A stretch of 64,000 nt of DNA from an uncultured Roseivirga sp. (GTDB lineage Bacteria; Bacteroidota; Bacteroidia; Cytophagales; Cyclobacteriaceae), in contig CANLOY010000010.1 in the NCBI GenBank assembly GCA_947493005.1, forward strand, positions 48,508 through 112,507. Reading direction: 5' to 3'. Shown here piece after piece: positions 43,302 through 52,832 of this stretch. Under the pieces are notes generated by a model. The model had not been told where the DNA came from. It made no database searches and saw only the letters and a list, made by a program, of their open reading frames with translations. The translations under genes were made by a program, and so were the position numbers. Every line of letters starts with the position of its first letter. Position 1 is the first letter of the stretch.

Positions 43302-44418
43302 ACAAGTCTGAGGCAATTTTATCGGCCAGTAATTTGCCTGAATCTGTTAAAATCAGAAAACCATCTTCTTCAAAAAGCATGTCTTGCTTTGATATTTTCT
43401 TCAAGTACTTTTCATGCAAGGAGAAAAGGTCAACTTCATATTTCGATTTAAGTAATTCAAGATCACAGCCCCATTTGGTTCTCAACGATGTCAGTATATA
43501 CTCGTTTACCTGATCTTCCTTGGAAAGTGTAATTATATCAAAAGGAATTACTCCCTCGTTGAGTCCCTTCAAATACTTTGCATTGTTAGAAACATTAGCC
43601 TTTCGGAACTTTCCATTATACGAATGTGCTGAAGGGCCAATTCCAAGGTACTTTTCATCTTTCCAATAGCTGCTATTATGTTGGGATTCATACCCAGGTT
43701 GGGCAAAATTTGAAATCTCGTATTGATCATAGCCATATTTCTTCATGGCTTTCAATAGAATTTCGAATTGTTCAGCAGCATAATCTTCATCAATAGGCTG
43801 TATTTTCCCCTTCTGAACCCAGTTTCCAAATGCAGTTTTAGGTTCTATGGTAAGGCAATATGAAGAGATATGTTCTGGTCGGAGTTCGGCAATGGTTTTT
43901 AAGTCGTTTTCCCATAAACTATGGCTGTCATGCGGTATAGCATAAATCAGGTCAAGGCTAATGTTTTCAAACCCAATTTGTCGAGCCAACTGAAACGTTT
44001 CTAAAGCCTGTTTGCTAGAATGCTGCCTGTTCATCCATTTTAGGTGTGGGTCATGAAAAGATTGTACACCTATGCTTAAGCGATTAACGCCATGATTGTA
44101 AAAATCAGATAGCTTACTTTCACTCAAATCATCTGGGTTGGCCTCAAGTGTTATTTCCGGGTTGCTAGATAGGTCATACTCATACCTGATAACCTTCATT
44201 AGTTTTTTTAAGTGCCTTTCTTCCAGTAGGGAAGGAGTGCCCCCTCCGAAATAGATCGTGTAGATTGTATCTCTTCCCAGAAACTCGTTTTGCATCTCCA
44301 ATTCCATTGCAATGGCATCTACCATATCGTCAATCTGTTTCATAGATTGTGTGAAATGGAAGTCACAATAGTGACAAGCTTTTTTACAGAAAGGAATATG
44401 GATGTATAATCCGGCCAA
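43282..44418 (-). CDS. hemW: Heme chaperone HemW, radical SAM family
   Basis: A 378-residue radical SAM protein, the HemN-like heme chaperone that delivers heme to respiratory proteins. The cluster motif is CKKACHYCDF (C11, C15, C18), with the typical F-G-G-G-T-P-S motif (YFGGGTPSLLEE) and IGVQSFHDPHLKWMNRQHSS. It lacks the extra features of coproporphyrinogen oxidase HemN such as a fourth cysteine after the motif, so it is called HemW. The gene is convergent with the second paralogue (20-base overlap) and divergent from the barrel gene. Confidence 0.93.
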   Translation of the reverse strand: MAGLYIHIPFCKKACHYCDFHFTQSMKQIDDMVDAIAMELEMQNEFLGRDTIYTIYFGGGTPSLLEERHLKKLMKVIRYEYDLSSNPEITLEANPDDLSESKLSDFYNHGVNRLSIGVQSFHDPHLKWMNRQHSSKQALETFQLARQIGFENISLDLIYAIPHDSHSLWENDLKTIAELRPEHISSYCLTIEPKTAFGNWVQKGKIQPIDEDYAAEQFEILLKAMKKYGYDQYEISNFAQPGYESQHNSSYWKDEKYLGIGPSAHSYNGKFRKANVSNNAKYLKGLNEGVIPFDIITLSKEDQVNEYILTSLRTKWGCDLELLKSKYEVDLFSLHEKYLKKISKQDMLFEEDGFLILTDSGKLLADKIASDLFIEALH

Positions 44419-44449
44419 AGTTTCGTTATTTTAAAATCAAACGTTGCAA

Positions 44450-46210
44450 ATGTCAGGTTTTCGAAGCGCTTTACTAGCCTTTCTCAGCTTAAGTTTATTA
44501 TGCCTTAATACTGCCTACTCACAGAGTAGGTTCAAGCTTCGAATAAAGACAAGTTCTGAATTTGAACAACTAATTCGGAAGTATAAGTATAATGAAAATC
44601 CTATTGATTCTTTAAGTGCTGTTCAGACAATCAACGAACTGGTAAGCAGCCTGCATAGCGATGGGTTTTTGTTGGCATCAATTGATGACATTTTTAAAGA
44701 GGGTGAATTGATCGAGGCTTTGATTATTCCTGGAGCTCAATTCAAGTGGCTATCGTTATCTAGTGGTAATGTGGAGAAAAACCTTCTGAGAAGAGCTGAT
44801 TATAAGAAGAGCCGGTTTGATGGAAGAAGATTTTCCTACAAGGAGATCGGTAGAATAGAAAATAGGTTGCTGTCTTATGCTGAAGAAAACGGATATCCAT
44901 TTGCTTCCCTTAAATATGATTCGTTGAGTATTGTGGATAATCAGTTTAGTGCAGCGTTTAATTTGGACTTAGGCCCATCAATAACCTTTGATTCGGTATA
45001 TATCAAAGGTGAAAAGGTGCTAAAATCTAAGTTTGCTTCCACTTATTTGGGGCTTAACATGGGGCAACCTTATAATCAAAAAGTTATTGATGGAGTTGTT
45101 CAGAAGTTAAGAAAACTACCTTACTTGAGATTGAGTAAAAGCCCTCAGCTTTCCTTTCAGAATCGTGAAGCCCGAGTTACTCTTGAACTTACTAAAAGAC
45201 CAATCAATACAATTGATGGTATTATTGGTTTTCTGCCTAATACGAGCAGGAATAATGGTTTGCTGATAACCGGGCAGTTTGACCTTGAATTGTATAATCC
45301 TTTTGCAACAGGAAAAAGGATAGGACTGCACTGGAGACGCTTGAGTGAAGAAACACAATCACTGAAAATGGAATACGATCATCCGAATATTTTTCGTAGC
45401 CCTCTTTCGGTCGAGACTGAATTCCTTTTTTTAAAACAGGACACTACGTTTACCAGAAGAGATTTTAAAGTTGATTTGAATTTCAACATTGGCTTGAATA
45501 GTATTTTAAGCTTCTTTACAGATTTTAGAAATACAGACCTGCTGGCTACATCGCGTTATAAAAATGCTAGTCAGTTACCTGATATAGTCGACTTTTCATT
45601 AACGCGATATGGCTTAACTATGGAGTTAGATTATCTAGATGATATATTTCTGCCAAGAAAAGGTTTCAGATTAGAGCTCTCTGCTTCAGTAGGCAACAAA
45701 GTAATCAGGCAAAATGCCGATTTACCTGGGGAATTATACCAGGGAGTTGATTTAAGAACTTTACAATATCAATACGATTTACAGCTGGATCATTATTTCT
45801 CATTTAACCCCAAGTTTGTTCTTTACTCTGCGGTTACAGGGGGCATCCTTTCTAACAGCAGGCTATTCAGAAATGATGCCTATCGTTTGGGAGGACTTAA
45901 CTCCATCAGGGGTTTTAGCGAAAACTTTTTTTTCGCAACTACCTATGCTTATTCAACAATTGAACCGAGGATATTTTTCGATGAAACATCCTACTTGTCG
46001 GTTTTTACAGACTTGGGAGTGCTGAAGGGAGATTTTGTTGATGTAACAGAAGGCGACTATGAAATTGCGCTCGGATTAGGTGCAGGAATTCACTTTTCTA
46101 CTGGTAATGGAATCTTTAACTTTGTATACGCGTTGGGCACGTCTGACAACTCAGGTAGTCTGAACTTTAATCAATCGAAAATACATTTTGGGTATACAAC
46201 CCGATTCTAA
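44450..46210 (+). CDS. BamA/TamA-family outer membrane protein
   Basis: A 586-residue Omp85-type protein with a signal peptide (SALLAFLSLSLLCLNTAYSQ). A POTRA-like region spans about 100-230 (ITFDSVYIKGEKVLKSKFAS, GVVQKLRKLPYLRLS). A C-terminal barrel follows, with the family R-G-F motif in LGGLNSIRGFSENFF and the last strand KIHFGYTTRF. It is shorter than BamA (about 800), so more like TamA or an Omp85 paralogue. The start is ATG 44450. It is followed 3 bases later by the DUF4271 gene. Confidence 0.87.
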   Translation: MSGFRSALLAFLSLSLLCLNTAYSQSRFKLRIKTSSEFEQLIRKYKYNENPIDSLSAVQTINELVSSLHSDGFLLASIDDIFKEGELIEALIIPGAQFKWLSLSSGNVEKNLLRRADYKKSRFDGRRFSYKEIGRIENRLLSYAEENGYPFASLKYDSLSIVDNQFSAAFNLDLGPSITFDSVYIKGEKVLKSKFASTYLGLNMGQPYNQKVIDGVVQKLRKLPYLRLSKSPQLSFQNREARVTLELTKRPINTIDGIIGFLPNTSRNNGLLITGQFDLELYNPFATGKRIGLHWRRLSEETQSLKMEYDHPNIFRSPLSVETEFLFLKQDTTFTRRDFKVDLNFNIGLNSILSFFTDFRNTDLLATSRYKNASQLPDIVDFSLTRYGLTMELDYLDDIFLPRKGFRLELSASVGNKVIRQNADLPGELYQGVDLRTLQYQYDLQLDHYFSFNPKFVLYSAVTGGILSNSRLFRNDAYRLGGLNSIRGFSENFFFATTYAYSTIEPRIFFDETSYLSVFTDLGVLKGDFVDVTEGDYEIALGLGAGIHFSTGNGIFNFVYALGTSDNSGSLNFNQSKIHFGYTTRF

Positions 46211-46213
46211 GTT

Positions 46214-46912
46214 ATGGATGGTTTTATAGAAAATTCACAGTACCTGTTCAGGAATATTTCCATAACAATTTCATTCTTATTGATTTTAACTTACGCCAGT
46301 TCCAGAGTGGGTTTCCCGAAAATGTTTGCTGTGGTTTATGATTTTTCCAAATTCTTGAACTTCAAAATAAAGGATGAGTTTGGATCCAACATCAGGCTTT
46401 TTAGTGCAGAGAATCTTTATTTCACGGCTATTCTTTCAGCATCTACCAGTTTTGTTATACTTAACCTGTTCATTTTCAATAATGAAGTGCCAGCGCACTT
46501 TTCCTGGCTTGTACCAAAGACTTTTCTTTCTGGTCTTTTAATATGGTTGTTAATGACCATTGTAATACAGTTAGTCTTCTTGATTAAGTACTTTTTTATA
46601 GTACTTATTGGTTTCCTTTTTAACCTTCCCTCAAATGTCAGCAGACATTATCATGAAGTTCAAAGCCTCAATAATTGCTTTGTTCTTGGGCTAATGACCA
46701 TCTGTTCTTTGGCAGTTTATAGCAGGTTTAGCTTTCCTGTAAATATGGTAGATACTATGGTTATGGTGTTGCTCATCTATTTGCTTTACAGATTGTTAAA
46801 TATTTATGTGAAACTGGAACAATTAAAGGTTTATAGTAAGTTGTATATATTTTCTTACCTTTGCACGACAGAAATTATCCCTACGATACTAGGGATAGAA
46901 TTACTGTCATAA
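46214..46912 (+). CDS. DUF4271 membrane protein
   Basis: A 232-residue protein with about six membrane helices (for example ISITISFLLILTYASS, IQLVFLIKYFFIVLIGFLF, MVMVLLIYLLYRLLNIYV). It matches the Bacteroidota-only DUF4271 family, which often precedes the uroporphyrinogen-III synthase gene, as it does here. A role is not known. The DUF4271-hemD pair and the adjacent T9SS genes suggest an envelope link but no direct evidence is visible. Confidence 0.8.
   Translation: MDGFIENSQYLFRNISITISFLLILTYASSRVGFPKMFAVVYDFSKFLNFKIKDEFGSNIRLFSAENLYFTAILSASTSFVILNLFIFNNEVPAHFSWLVPKTFLSGLLIWLLMTIVIQLVFLIKYFFIVLIGFLFNLPSNVSRHYHEVQSLNNCFVLGLMTICSLAVYSRFSFPVNMVDTMVMVLLIYLLYRLLNIYVKLEQLKVYSKLYIFSYLCTTEIIPTILGIELLS
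46856..46863 (+). promoter_or_regulatory. Bacteroidota -7 box for hemD
   Basis: TACCTTTG is an exact TAnnTTTG match inside the 3' end of the DUF4271 gene, 73 bases before the hemD ATG. It would allow hemD to be transcribed separately from the upstream barrel gene. No -33 TTTG is present at the usual spacing. Confidence 0.4.
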
Positions 46913-46936
46913 CAAGCCAAATAAGCAGGGAAGTAT

Positions 46937-47713
46937 ATGTCGAATAGCGTCAATGAGGAGAGGCTGAAAGAGGTTAAGAGTTTACTTGTTTCGCAGCCCA
47001 AGCCATCTGATCCAAAATCACCATATTATACATTAGCTAAGAAATACGATATTAAGGTTGATTTCAGACCTTTTATTCAGGTAGATCCTGTTTCAGCTAA
47101 GGAGTTTAGAAAACAGAAGGTGGATATTTTGAAGCATACGGCTATTATTTTTACTAGCCGAAATGCTGTTGACCACTTCTTTTCTATTTGCACTGACCTG
47201 AAGATTGAGGTTCCTGCAGACATGAAATACTTCTGTATCTCTGAGCAAACAGCTAATTATTTACAGAAGTACATAGTGGTTAGAAAGAGAAAAATCTTTA
47301 CCGGATCCAGAACAGCTCAGGATTTGATAGAGATTCTTAAGAAGCACAAAAACGAGAAGTACTTATTCCCTTGTTCCAACATTCGCAAGGACGACATTCC
47401 TAAGTTTTTGGAGAACAACGGGTACCAGTTTTCTGAGGCAACTATATATGAAACAGTAGCAAGTGATTTGTCTGATTTGGACGATGTATATTATGACATC
47501 ATTGCTTTCTACAGCCCAAGTGGTATCAACTCATTATTTGTAAACTTTCCGGAGTTTAAACAAAATGATACGCGAATTGCTGTGTTTGGACCTACAACAG
47601 CAAGAGCTGCACGTGAAGCCGATTTAATCATTGATATTGAGGCACCACAACCAAATGCCCCCTCCATGACAGGAGCGTTAGAATTGTACATAAAGAAAGC
47701 GAATCAACTATAG
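46937..47713 (+). CDS. hemD: Uroporphyrinogen-III synthase
   Basis: A 258-residue HemD-fold protein that closes and inverts the D ring of hydroxymethylbilane in heme synthesis. The two-domain pattern is seen in IIFTSRNAVDHFF (47155 region, the S-x-x-A-V motif), KYFCISEQTANYLQKY and the C-terminal YYDIIAFYSPSGINSLF plus IAVFGPTTARAAREA. HemD sequences are poorly conserved, so the assignment rests on these segments and on the DUF4271 neighbour. A promoter-like box lies upstream within DUF4271. Confidence 0.88.
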   Translation: MSNSVNEERLKEVKSLLVSQPKPSDPKSPYYTLAKKYDIKVDFRPFIQVDPVSAKEFRKQKVDILKHTAIIFTSRNAVDHFFSICTDLKIEVPADMKYFCISEQTANYLQKYIVVRKRKIFTGSRTAQDLIEILKKHKNEKYLFPCSNIRKDDIPKFLENNGYQFSEATIYETVASDLSDLDDVYYDIIAFYSPSGINSLFVNFPEFKQNDTRIAVFGPTTARAAREADLIIDIEAPQPNAPSMTGALELYIKKANQL

Positions 47714-47803
47714 ATTGATGAAACCCGTAAGGGCCTTTGTCAGTTTTGTTGTAATATATTCATGCAGATTAAATAAATGCAGTCTATTTCACGTTACCAC
47801 ATT

Positions 47804-48772
47804 ATGACAAGAGCTCTTCTGCTAACTATAGCTTGTTTATGCTGTCATTTGAGTCTACGAGCACAACAGGATGCTCAGTTTACTCAGTATATGTTCAACC
47901 CATTATATTATAACCCGGCTTTTGCAGGGCTTTCTAATGGCAATACATTGACGGCCATTCATAGGTCTCAATGGTTTGGCTATGAGGGTACCATCAACGA
48001 TGGAGGAGCCCCTAGCACTCAAATGATAAGCTACAATACAACCTCTAAATTCTGGAATGGGGGTTTAGGTTTTCATGTGGTGAATGACAACATTGGCCCT
48101 TCAACTAACTTCGAGCTTCAATTATCTGGATCATACTTTTTAAGGCTTTCCAATGATGCCTCATTAAGTATTGGAATAAAAGCCGGTATGTTCTCAAGTA
48201 GCATAGATTTTGATCAAGTAGTAGTGGTTGATCCAAGAGATGGGGTTGTCAACTTATCTGGAAAAGAATCTCAAATCAGACCCGACCTAGGGGTTGGAAT
48301 ATTATATAGAAAAGGAAATTTTTTTGGTGGTTTCAGCACAAATCACTTAATTCAACCTGAATTTGACTTCGGTCAGAATCAAATTGCCAATCAATTACTT
48401 CGACACTACTATTTGTCAGCAGGTTACGACTATGCACTGACACCCGAACTCACAATCACACCAACCGTTTTACTTAGATCAGTAGGTTTTGATACTTACA
48501 ATTGGGATTTAAGTGTTATTGGTCGATTTAAAGATCAATTATGGGGTGGAGTATCTTATCGACAATCAGAGTCTGCTTCGGCTATGATTGGATATAAAAT
48601 ACTAAAAGACCGCAGTTTGGCGTTGGCATATGCAGTCGATGTTGTTTTAACGGATAGATCAAGTAAAGAGCCTACATCACAAGAAGTAATGCTCATTTAC
48701 AATTTTAAATCTAAGAGCAGAGTTAAAAATCTGGGGAGAAATATCATAAGAACTCCTCGCTACCGTTACTAA
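47804..48772 (+). CDS. porP: PorP/SprF-family T9SS membrane protein
   Basis: A 322-residue outer membrane protein of the PorP/SprF family. The signal peptide ends LSLRAQ, followed by the family hallmark QDAQFTQYMFNPLYYNPAFA and barrel strands to the C-terminus. PorP/SprF proteins work with the T9SS, either as part of the core (PorP) or for particular secreted adhesins (SprF). Its position directly upstream of gldKLMN is the canonical place for the core PorP. The start is ATG 47804. No strong promoter box is seen before it. Confidence 0.93.
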   Translation: MTRALLLTIACLCCHLSLRAQQDAQFTQYMFNPLYYNPAFAGLSNGNTLTAIHRSQWFGYEGTINDGGAPSTQMISYNTTSKFWNGGLGFHVVNDNIGPSTNFELQLSGSYFLRLSNDASLSIGIKAGMFSSSIDFDQVVVVDPRDGVVNLSGKESQIRPDLGVGILYRKGNFFGGFSTNHLIQPEFDFGQNQIANQLLRHYYLSAGYDYALTPELTITPTVLLRSVGFDTYNWDLSVIGRFKDQLWGGVSYRQSESASAMIGYKILKDRSLALAYAVDVVLTDRSSKEPTSQEVMLIYNFKSKSRVKNLGRNIIRTPRYRY

Positions 48773-48920
48773 ACAAATGTTTTGCTGAAATTAAGAAATG
48801 TAGAATTTTCCACTACTGAGTGGATTACTAACAATAAAATATTAATTTTCGCGCTTTATTCGCTTTACTGGCCTTGTTTGAGGAGCGTTTTTGGTCGGAT
48901 AAACTATAAAAACTGAAAGA

Positions 48921-50147
48921 ATGAGAAAGTCTGTACTGGGTCTTATGATTGTGCTTTTGCTCAGCTTTAGCGTTGGGTGTAGCATGTTCGATGGCTTCTT
49001 AGCAGGAGGAGGAAAAGAACAAAAGTTGGTTGAAGAAGGTCAGCTTTTAGGAGTTTTAGACAGGGATGGTTGGTACCAGGAATTGCCTTATGGAATGGTA
49101 CAAGTTCCAGGAGGAACTTTCTTTATGGGCCAAGCTGATGAAGACGTGGCTGCCTCACAAATTAACTTCAATAGACAAATTACGGTGAGTCCATTCTACA
49201 TGGACGCGGAAGAAATCACCAATAACGAATATCGTCAGTTTCTATACCATGTAGCTGAATTAGCTCAAAATGGAGATAGATACTGGGATGCTACTATGAT
49301 TGCCTCAGTGGTACCAAATCCTAAAGTTTGGGAAGAAGAGTTTGCCTATCACTACGGTGACAGAATGACTCAGTATTACTTTGAGCATACTGCTTTTGAT
49401 AATTACCCTGTAGTTGGCGTTAGCTGGGATGCGGCAGAGAAATTTTCTGAATGGAGAACTATCTGGTTAAATAACGGGCAGCAAGCCAAGAATGAAGGCG
49501 GAGGAGGTTTGTTTTCTTTCGGTGGTAAAAAGAAAAAGGCTCAGGCAGCAGCGGATGCAGCCAATGCTGGACCTCAATTGGGAGCTACTCCTGGTGGCCC
49601 TGTTGGTGGAGCAACTGGAGCTGCAGCCAGTACTTTTGTAGACACTTCCCCAATTGAGAGTAGATACCCTAATTTCAGACTTCCAACAGAAGCTGAATGG
49701 GAATATGCTGCTCGCGGTGGAAGAGAAATTGTAAAATACCCATGGGGTAATCCTTACACCAGAAATAAGGATGGATGTTTCTTGGCGAATTTCAAGCCAG
49801 GTAGAGGAGCTTATGCTGACGATGGCTACCCATACACCGCCCCTGTAAATTCTTTTTTACCAAACCCATTTAACTTGTATAATATGGCTGGTAATGTGGC
49901 AGAGTGGTGTCGCGATGACTTTTCACCGGTATACAATCCGTTGGTATGGGACTTAAACCCGATGTTTGTTTATGACCCTACGACAGAAAGCGATAGCCCT
50001 CATTATGGTAAAAAAGTAGTAAGAGGAGGTGCGTGGAATGATATTTCATACTATCTCCAAACTGGTACCAGATCATTTGAGTATCGTGACGTAGCTTCGG
50101 CTTCTATCGGATTCAGGTGTGCGATGGATTACCTTGGACAGGAATAA
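48921..50147 (+). CDS. gldK: T9SS/gliding lipoprotein GldK
   Basis: A 408-residue outer membrane lipoprotein (lipobox FSVGC, Cys20) with an FGE/SUMF1-like domain. It forms the periplasmic ring with GldN, under the outer membrane. The domain begins at about residue 56 (PYGMVQVPGGTFFMGQ), with FYMDAEEITNNEYRQF, LPTEAEWEYAARGG and VVRGGAWNDI. A low-complexity stretch (about 193-240, Gly, Ala and Lys rich) interrupts the domain. It is followed 47 bases later by gldL. Confidence 0.95.
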   Translation: MRKSVLGLMIVLLLSFSVGCSMFDGFLAGGGKEQKLVEEGQLLGVLDRDGWYQELPYGMVQVPGGTFFMGQADEDVAASQINFNRQITVSPFYMDAEEITNNEYRQFLYHVAELAQNGDRYWDATMIASVVPNPKVWEEEFAYHYGDRMTQYYFEHTAFDNYPVVGVSWDAAEKFSEWRTIWLNNGQQAKNEGGGGLFSFGGKKKKAQAAADAANAGPQLGATPGGPVGGATGAAASTFVDTSPIESRYPNFRLPTEAEWEYAARGGREIVKYPWGNPYTRNKDGCFLANFKPGRGAYADDGYPYTAPVNSFLPNPFNLYNMAGNVAEWCRDDFSPVYNPLVWDLNPMFVYDPTTESDSPHYGKKVVRGGAWNDISYYLQTGTRSFEYRDVASASIGFRCAMDYLGQE

Positions 50148-50194
50148 TTTCACCTAAATATATATTTAACTTCAACCCTAACTGAATTAATAAA

Positions 50195-51001
50195 ATGGCT
50201 AGTAAATTCTCACAAAATTTTTACGGCAACGTAATGCCAAAGATATACGGACTTGGTGCCGCAGTAGTAATTGTTGGTGCTATGTTTAAGCTGAATGGCT
50301 TTGCAGGAGCAACAGAGATGCTGATTTTAGGACTTGGTACAGAGGCCATAATTTTTGCTTTATCTGCTTTTGAACCAAAGGGCACGGATTATACGAAACT
50401 ACTATACGATCATTCTAAAGGTAGTGGTAGTAATGGACAGAGTAAGGATGATATTTCTTTACAGAAAGTATTAAAAGAAGCAGCATTTAATAAAGAAGGA
50501 CTTCAGAACCTTAAGCAAGGAATGGATAATCTGGCAAATGGAGCAAAGCAAATGGCCAATATTTCCAGTGCTTCAGTGGCTACCGATGAGTATGCAAAGA
50601 ACGCAAAAACGGCTGCAGCTTCTTTAGCCAAAATAGATCAATCATCTTCTCAGGCGGCTACTGCATTCAGCGAAGTAGCAAATACAGTAAAGGGATCTGG
50701 AGCCAATCAGGCACAGCTCAAAGCTGCTACAGAAGCATATCAGGTTCAGTTAAAAGAAGCTGCTACTCAACTACAAGCTTTAGGCGGTGCTTATAAATCT
50801 GAATTGGCAGACACGGAGTCTGTTGCAAAATATATGAAAGGCTACCTGGCTAACATGGAAACCATGATTAAAGGAGCTATGAACACTGCAAAACAAACTG
50901 AAGAATTTCAGGCGCAAATGAGTAAACTGAATTCAAATATCACTTCTTTGAACAAGGTTTATGGTGCTATGCTTTCTGCTATGAAACAGACTAACTCTTA
51001 A
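50195..51001 (+). CDS. gldL: T9SS/gliding motor protein GldL
   Basis: A 268-residue inner-membrane protein of the GldLM motor, which converts the proton gradient into rotation for secretion and gliding. The two membrane helices lie at about 15-33 (VMPKIYGLGAAVVIVGAMFK) and 38-58, with charged residues in or near the membrane: K32, E50 and E60. E50 lies in helix 2 where the family's essential Glu is expected. The C-terminal two thirds is a long helical, Ala/Lys-rich cytoplasmic region. gldM follows after 11 bases. Confidence 0.95.
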   Translation: MASKFSQNFYGNVMPKIYGLGAAVVIVGAMFKLNGFAGATEMLILGLGTEAIIFALSAFEPKGTDYTKLLYDHSKGSGSNGQSKDDISLQKVLKEAAFNKEGLQNLKQGMDNLANGAKQMANISSASVATDEYAKNAKTAAASLAKIDQSSSQAATAFSEVANTVKGSGANQAQLKAATEAYQVQLKEAATQLQALGGAYKSELADTESVAKYMKGYLANMETMIKGAMNTAKQTEEFQAQMSKLNSNITSLNKVYGAMLSAMKQTNS

Positions 51002-51012
51002 TCTGATCTATT

Positions 51013-52824
51013 ATGGCAGGAGGTAAAGAAACACCAAGACAGCGGATGATCGGGATGATGTATCTCGTGCTTACCGCGTTGCTTGCACTTCAGATTAAAG
51101 ATTCTGTACTGGAAAAGTTTGTTCTGATTGAAGGAGGACTAAGTGATTCAAATACTGCATTGTTTGATTACAACGACAGTGTTCTTGAAAGCATCCAGAC
51201 TGATGTAGCAAATCAAGGAAATAAGACGGGCGATCAAGCGGTTCAGAAAACAGCTGAGAATGTTCGTCAATACACCAATGAACTGATCGCTTATATTGAT
51301 AATTTGAAACTTGAAATAGGTAATGCTTCTACTGGAGGAGATACTGCAAAGTTGCGGAGGAGATCAACTTTAAAGAAGTACGAAGAGCCGTCAAGATATC
51401 TTGTTAATCAGGGCTTTGCTGAAAAACTAAAAGAGCAGCTTGATGCTTATCCTGAACAAGTAAATTCAGGTGTTAGCTTCTTAGGTAGGGGTGCAATGAG
51501 TCCTAAATGGATGAATTCAATTGCAAAAGATGCTAATGACTTTGACTTGTATAAAAATAATCAAGAAGAGAAAAAGAAGGACTATGCGCACTTTAACTTT
51601 TATAAAGCGCCATTAGCATCTGTTTTGGCCCAATTGACTTTTTATAAAAATCAGATTTACAGCAAGGAGTCTGAAGCTTTAAATAAGTTGAAGACTATGG
51701 TAGGTACTGCTGTTGACGTTGATCCTAGTGATGTAAAAGCTTTAGGCAATCTTCCAGCAGTTGCATCTGCACCTGCTACAAGTAGCTCTCAGGAATCTAA
51801 TGATACTGGTTCAAGCAACCCTGCAACAAGTACTAGTCGTCCAACTCAAACAGGAGGAACTCAAAGTACCGAAATTAAAGCGGACGAATTTCTGGATGGT
51901 AGATTTGCTGGTATTGATTACGCTCAAGCAACTGTTCTTTCGGAATCAAATCTAGTAACTGCTGGTTTGGATTTTAACGCTCAGGCTTTATTAACACTTG
52001 GTAACTCTTCACTACAACCTGAAGTAAAGGTTAATGGACAACCAGTTGATGTAGTAAATGGTAGGGGGGTGATTAACTTCAAAGCGACTGCTTCAGAAGG
52101 AGAGTATGATGCCGCTGGTTTAGCTCAAAAATCTGTTGAAGTGGAAATTACTGCTGATGATGGTACTGGAAATAAAATTACAAGAACTACTACTCATGAA
52201 TATACAGTAGCAAGACCAGTAATTGATGTAAGGTCTCAATCCGTAGATGTACTTTACTTGAATTGTGATAATAGCCTTTTCTTAAATGTACCTGCTTTGG
52301 GACCAGCTTATCAGCCGAGCTTTAAAGTGACAGGTGGAACATTTACACAAGGTTCCCAGAAAGGACAGATTTCTGTGGACCCTACACAGCGTGAAATTAA
52401 AATTGATGTTTCTAGTTCTGGACTTTATATAGGTTCTAGACAGTTTGAGGCCAGGAATGTACCACTTCCTGTGTTGGATGTTAGGCCGAATGGTAATATT
52501 TATAATCCCAATGTTGGTCTTGATGAGATGCCGACCAGATTGGACTTAAGACTAACGGTTGATGAAGGTTTTAGTGAAAGGTATCCAAATGATGCTGCTT
52601 TCTTCGTTAGTAAAGGAGAGATCATTCTTTCAAGAGGAAAATCAAGAAAGGGAGTAATCAGAATAGAAAGCTTGACTCCTGATGTTGATTTAGCATCTCT
52701 AAGATCTAGAATGGCTTCAGGAGATAGAATTGTAGTTTCTGTTGAGGAAATCACTAGAGTTAACTATAAGCAACAGCAGTTTCCGGTTGCATTTACTGGA
52801 AGCATGACATTGGCGATTAACTAA
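51013..52824 (+). CDS. gldM: T9SS/gliding motor protein GldM
   Basis: A 603-residue protein with one N-terminal membrane helix (about 14-29) after MAGGKETPRQR, including R9, where the family has a conserved Arg. The periplasmic part has a helical first domain (about 40-245), then a Ser/Thr/Gln-rich linker (about 249-289), then beta-rich domains to the C-terminus that contact the GldK-GldN ring. The linker makes it longer than the F. johnsoniae protein of about 515 residues as I remember it. It is coupled to gldL and gldN by short gaps. Confidence 0.95.
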   Translation: MAGGKETPRQRMIGMMYLVLTALLALQIKDSVLEKFVLIEGGLSDSNTALFDYNDSVLESIQTDVANQGNKTGDQAVQKTAENVRQYTNELIAYIDNLKLEIGNASTGGDTAKLRRRSTLKKYEEPSRYLVNQGFAEKLKEQLDAYPEQVNSGVSFLGRGAMSPKWMNSIAKDANDFDLYKNNQEEKKKDYAHFNFYKAPLASVLAQLTFYKNQIYSKESEALNKLKTMVGTAVDVDPSDVKALGNLPAVASAPATSSSQESNDTGSSNPATSTSRPTQTGGTQSTEIKADEFLDGRFAGIDYAQATVLSESNLVTAGLDFNAQALLTLGNSSLQPEVKVNGQPVDVVNGRGVINFKATASEGEYDAAGLAQKSVEVEITADDGTGNKITRTTTHEYTVARPVIDVRSQSVDVLYLNCDNSLFLNVPALGPAYQPSFKVTGGTFTQGSQKGQISVDPTQREIKIDVSSSGLYIGSRQFEARNVPLPVLDVRPNGNIYNPNVGLDEMPTRLDLRLTVDEGFSERYPNDAAFFVSKGEIILSRGKSRKGVIRIESLTPDVDLASLRSRMASGDRIVVSVEEITRVNYKQQQFPVAFTGSMTLAIN

Positions 52825-52832
52825 TTTGAATT

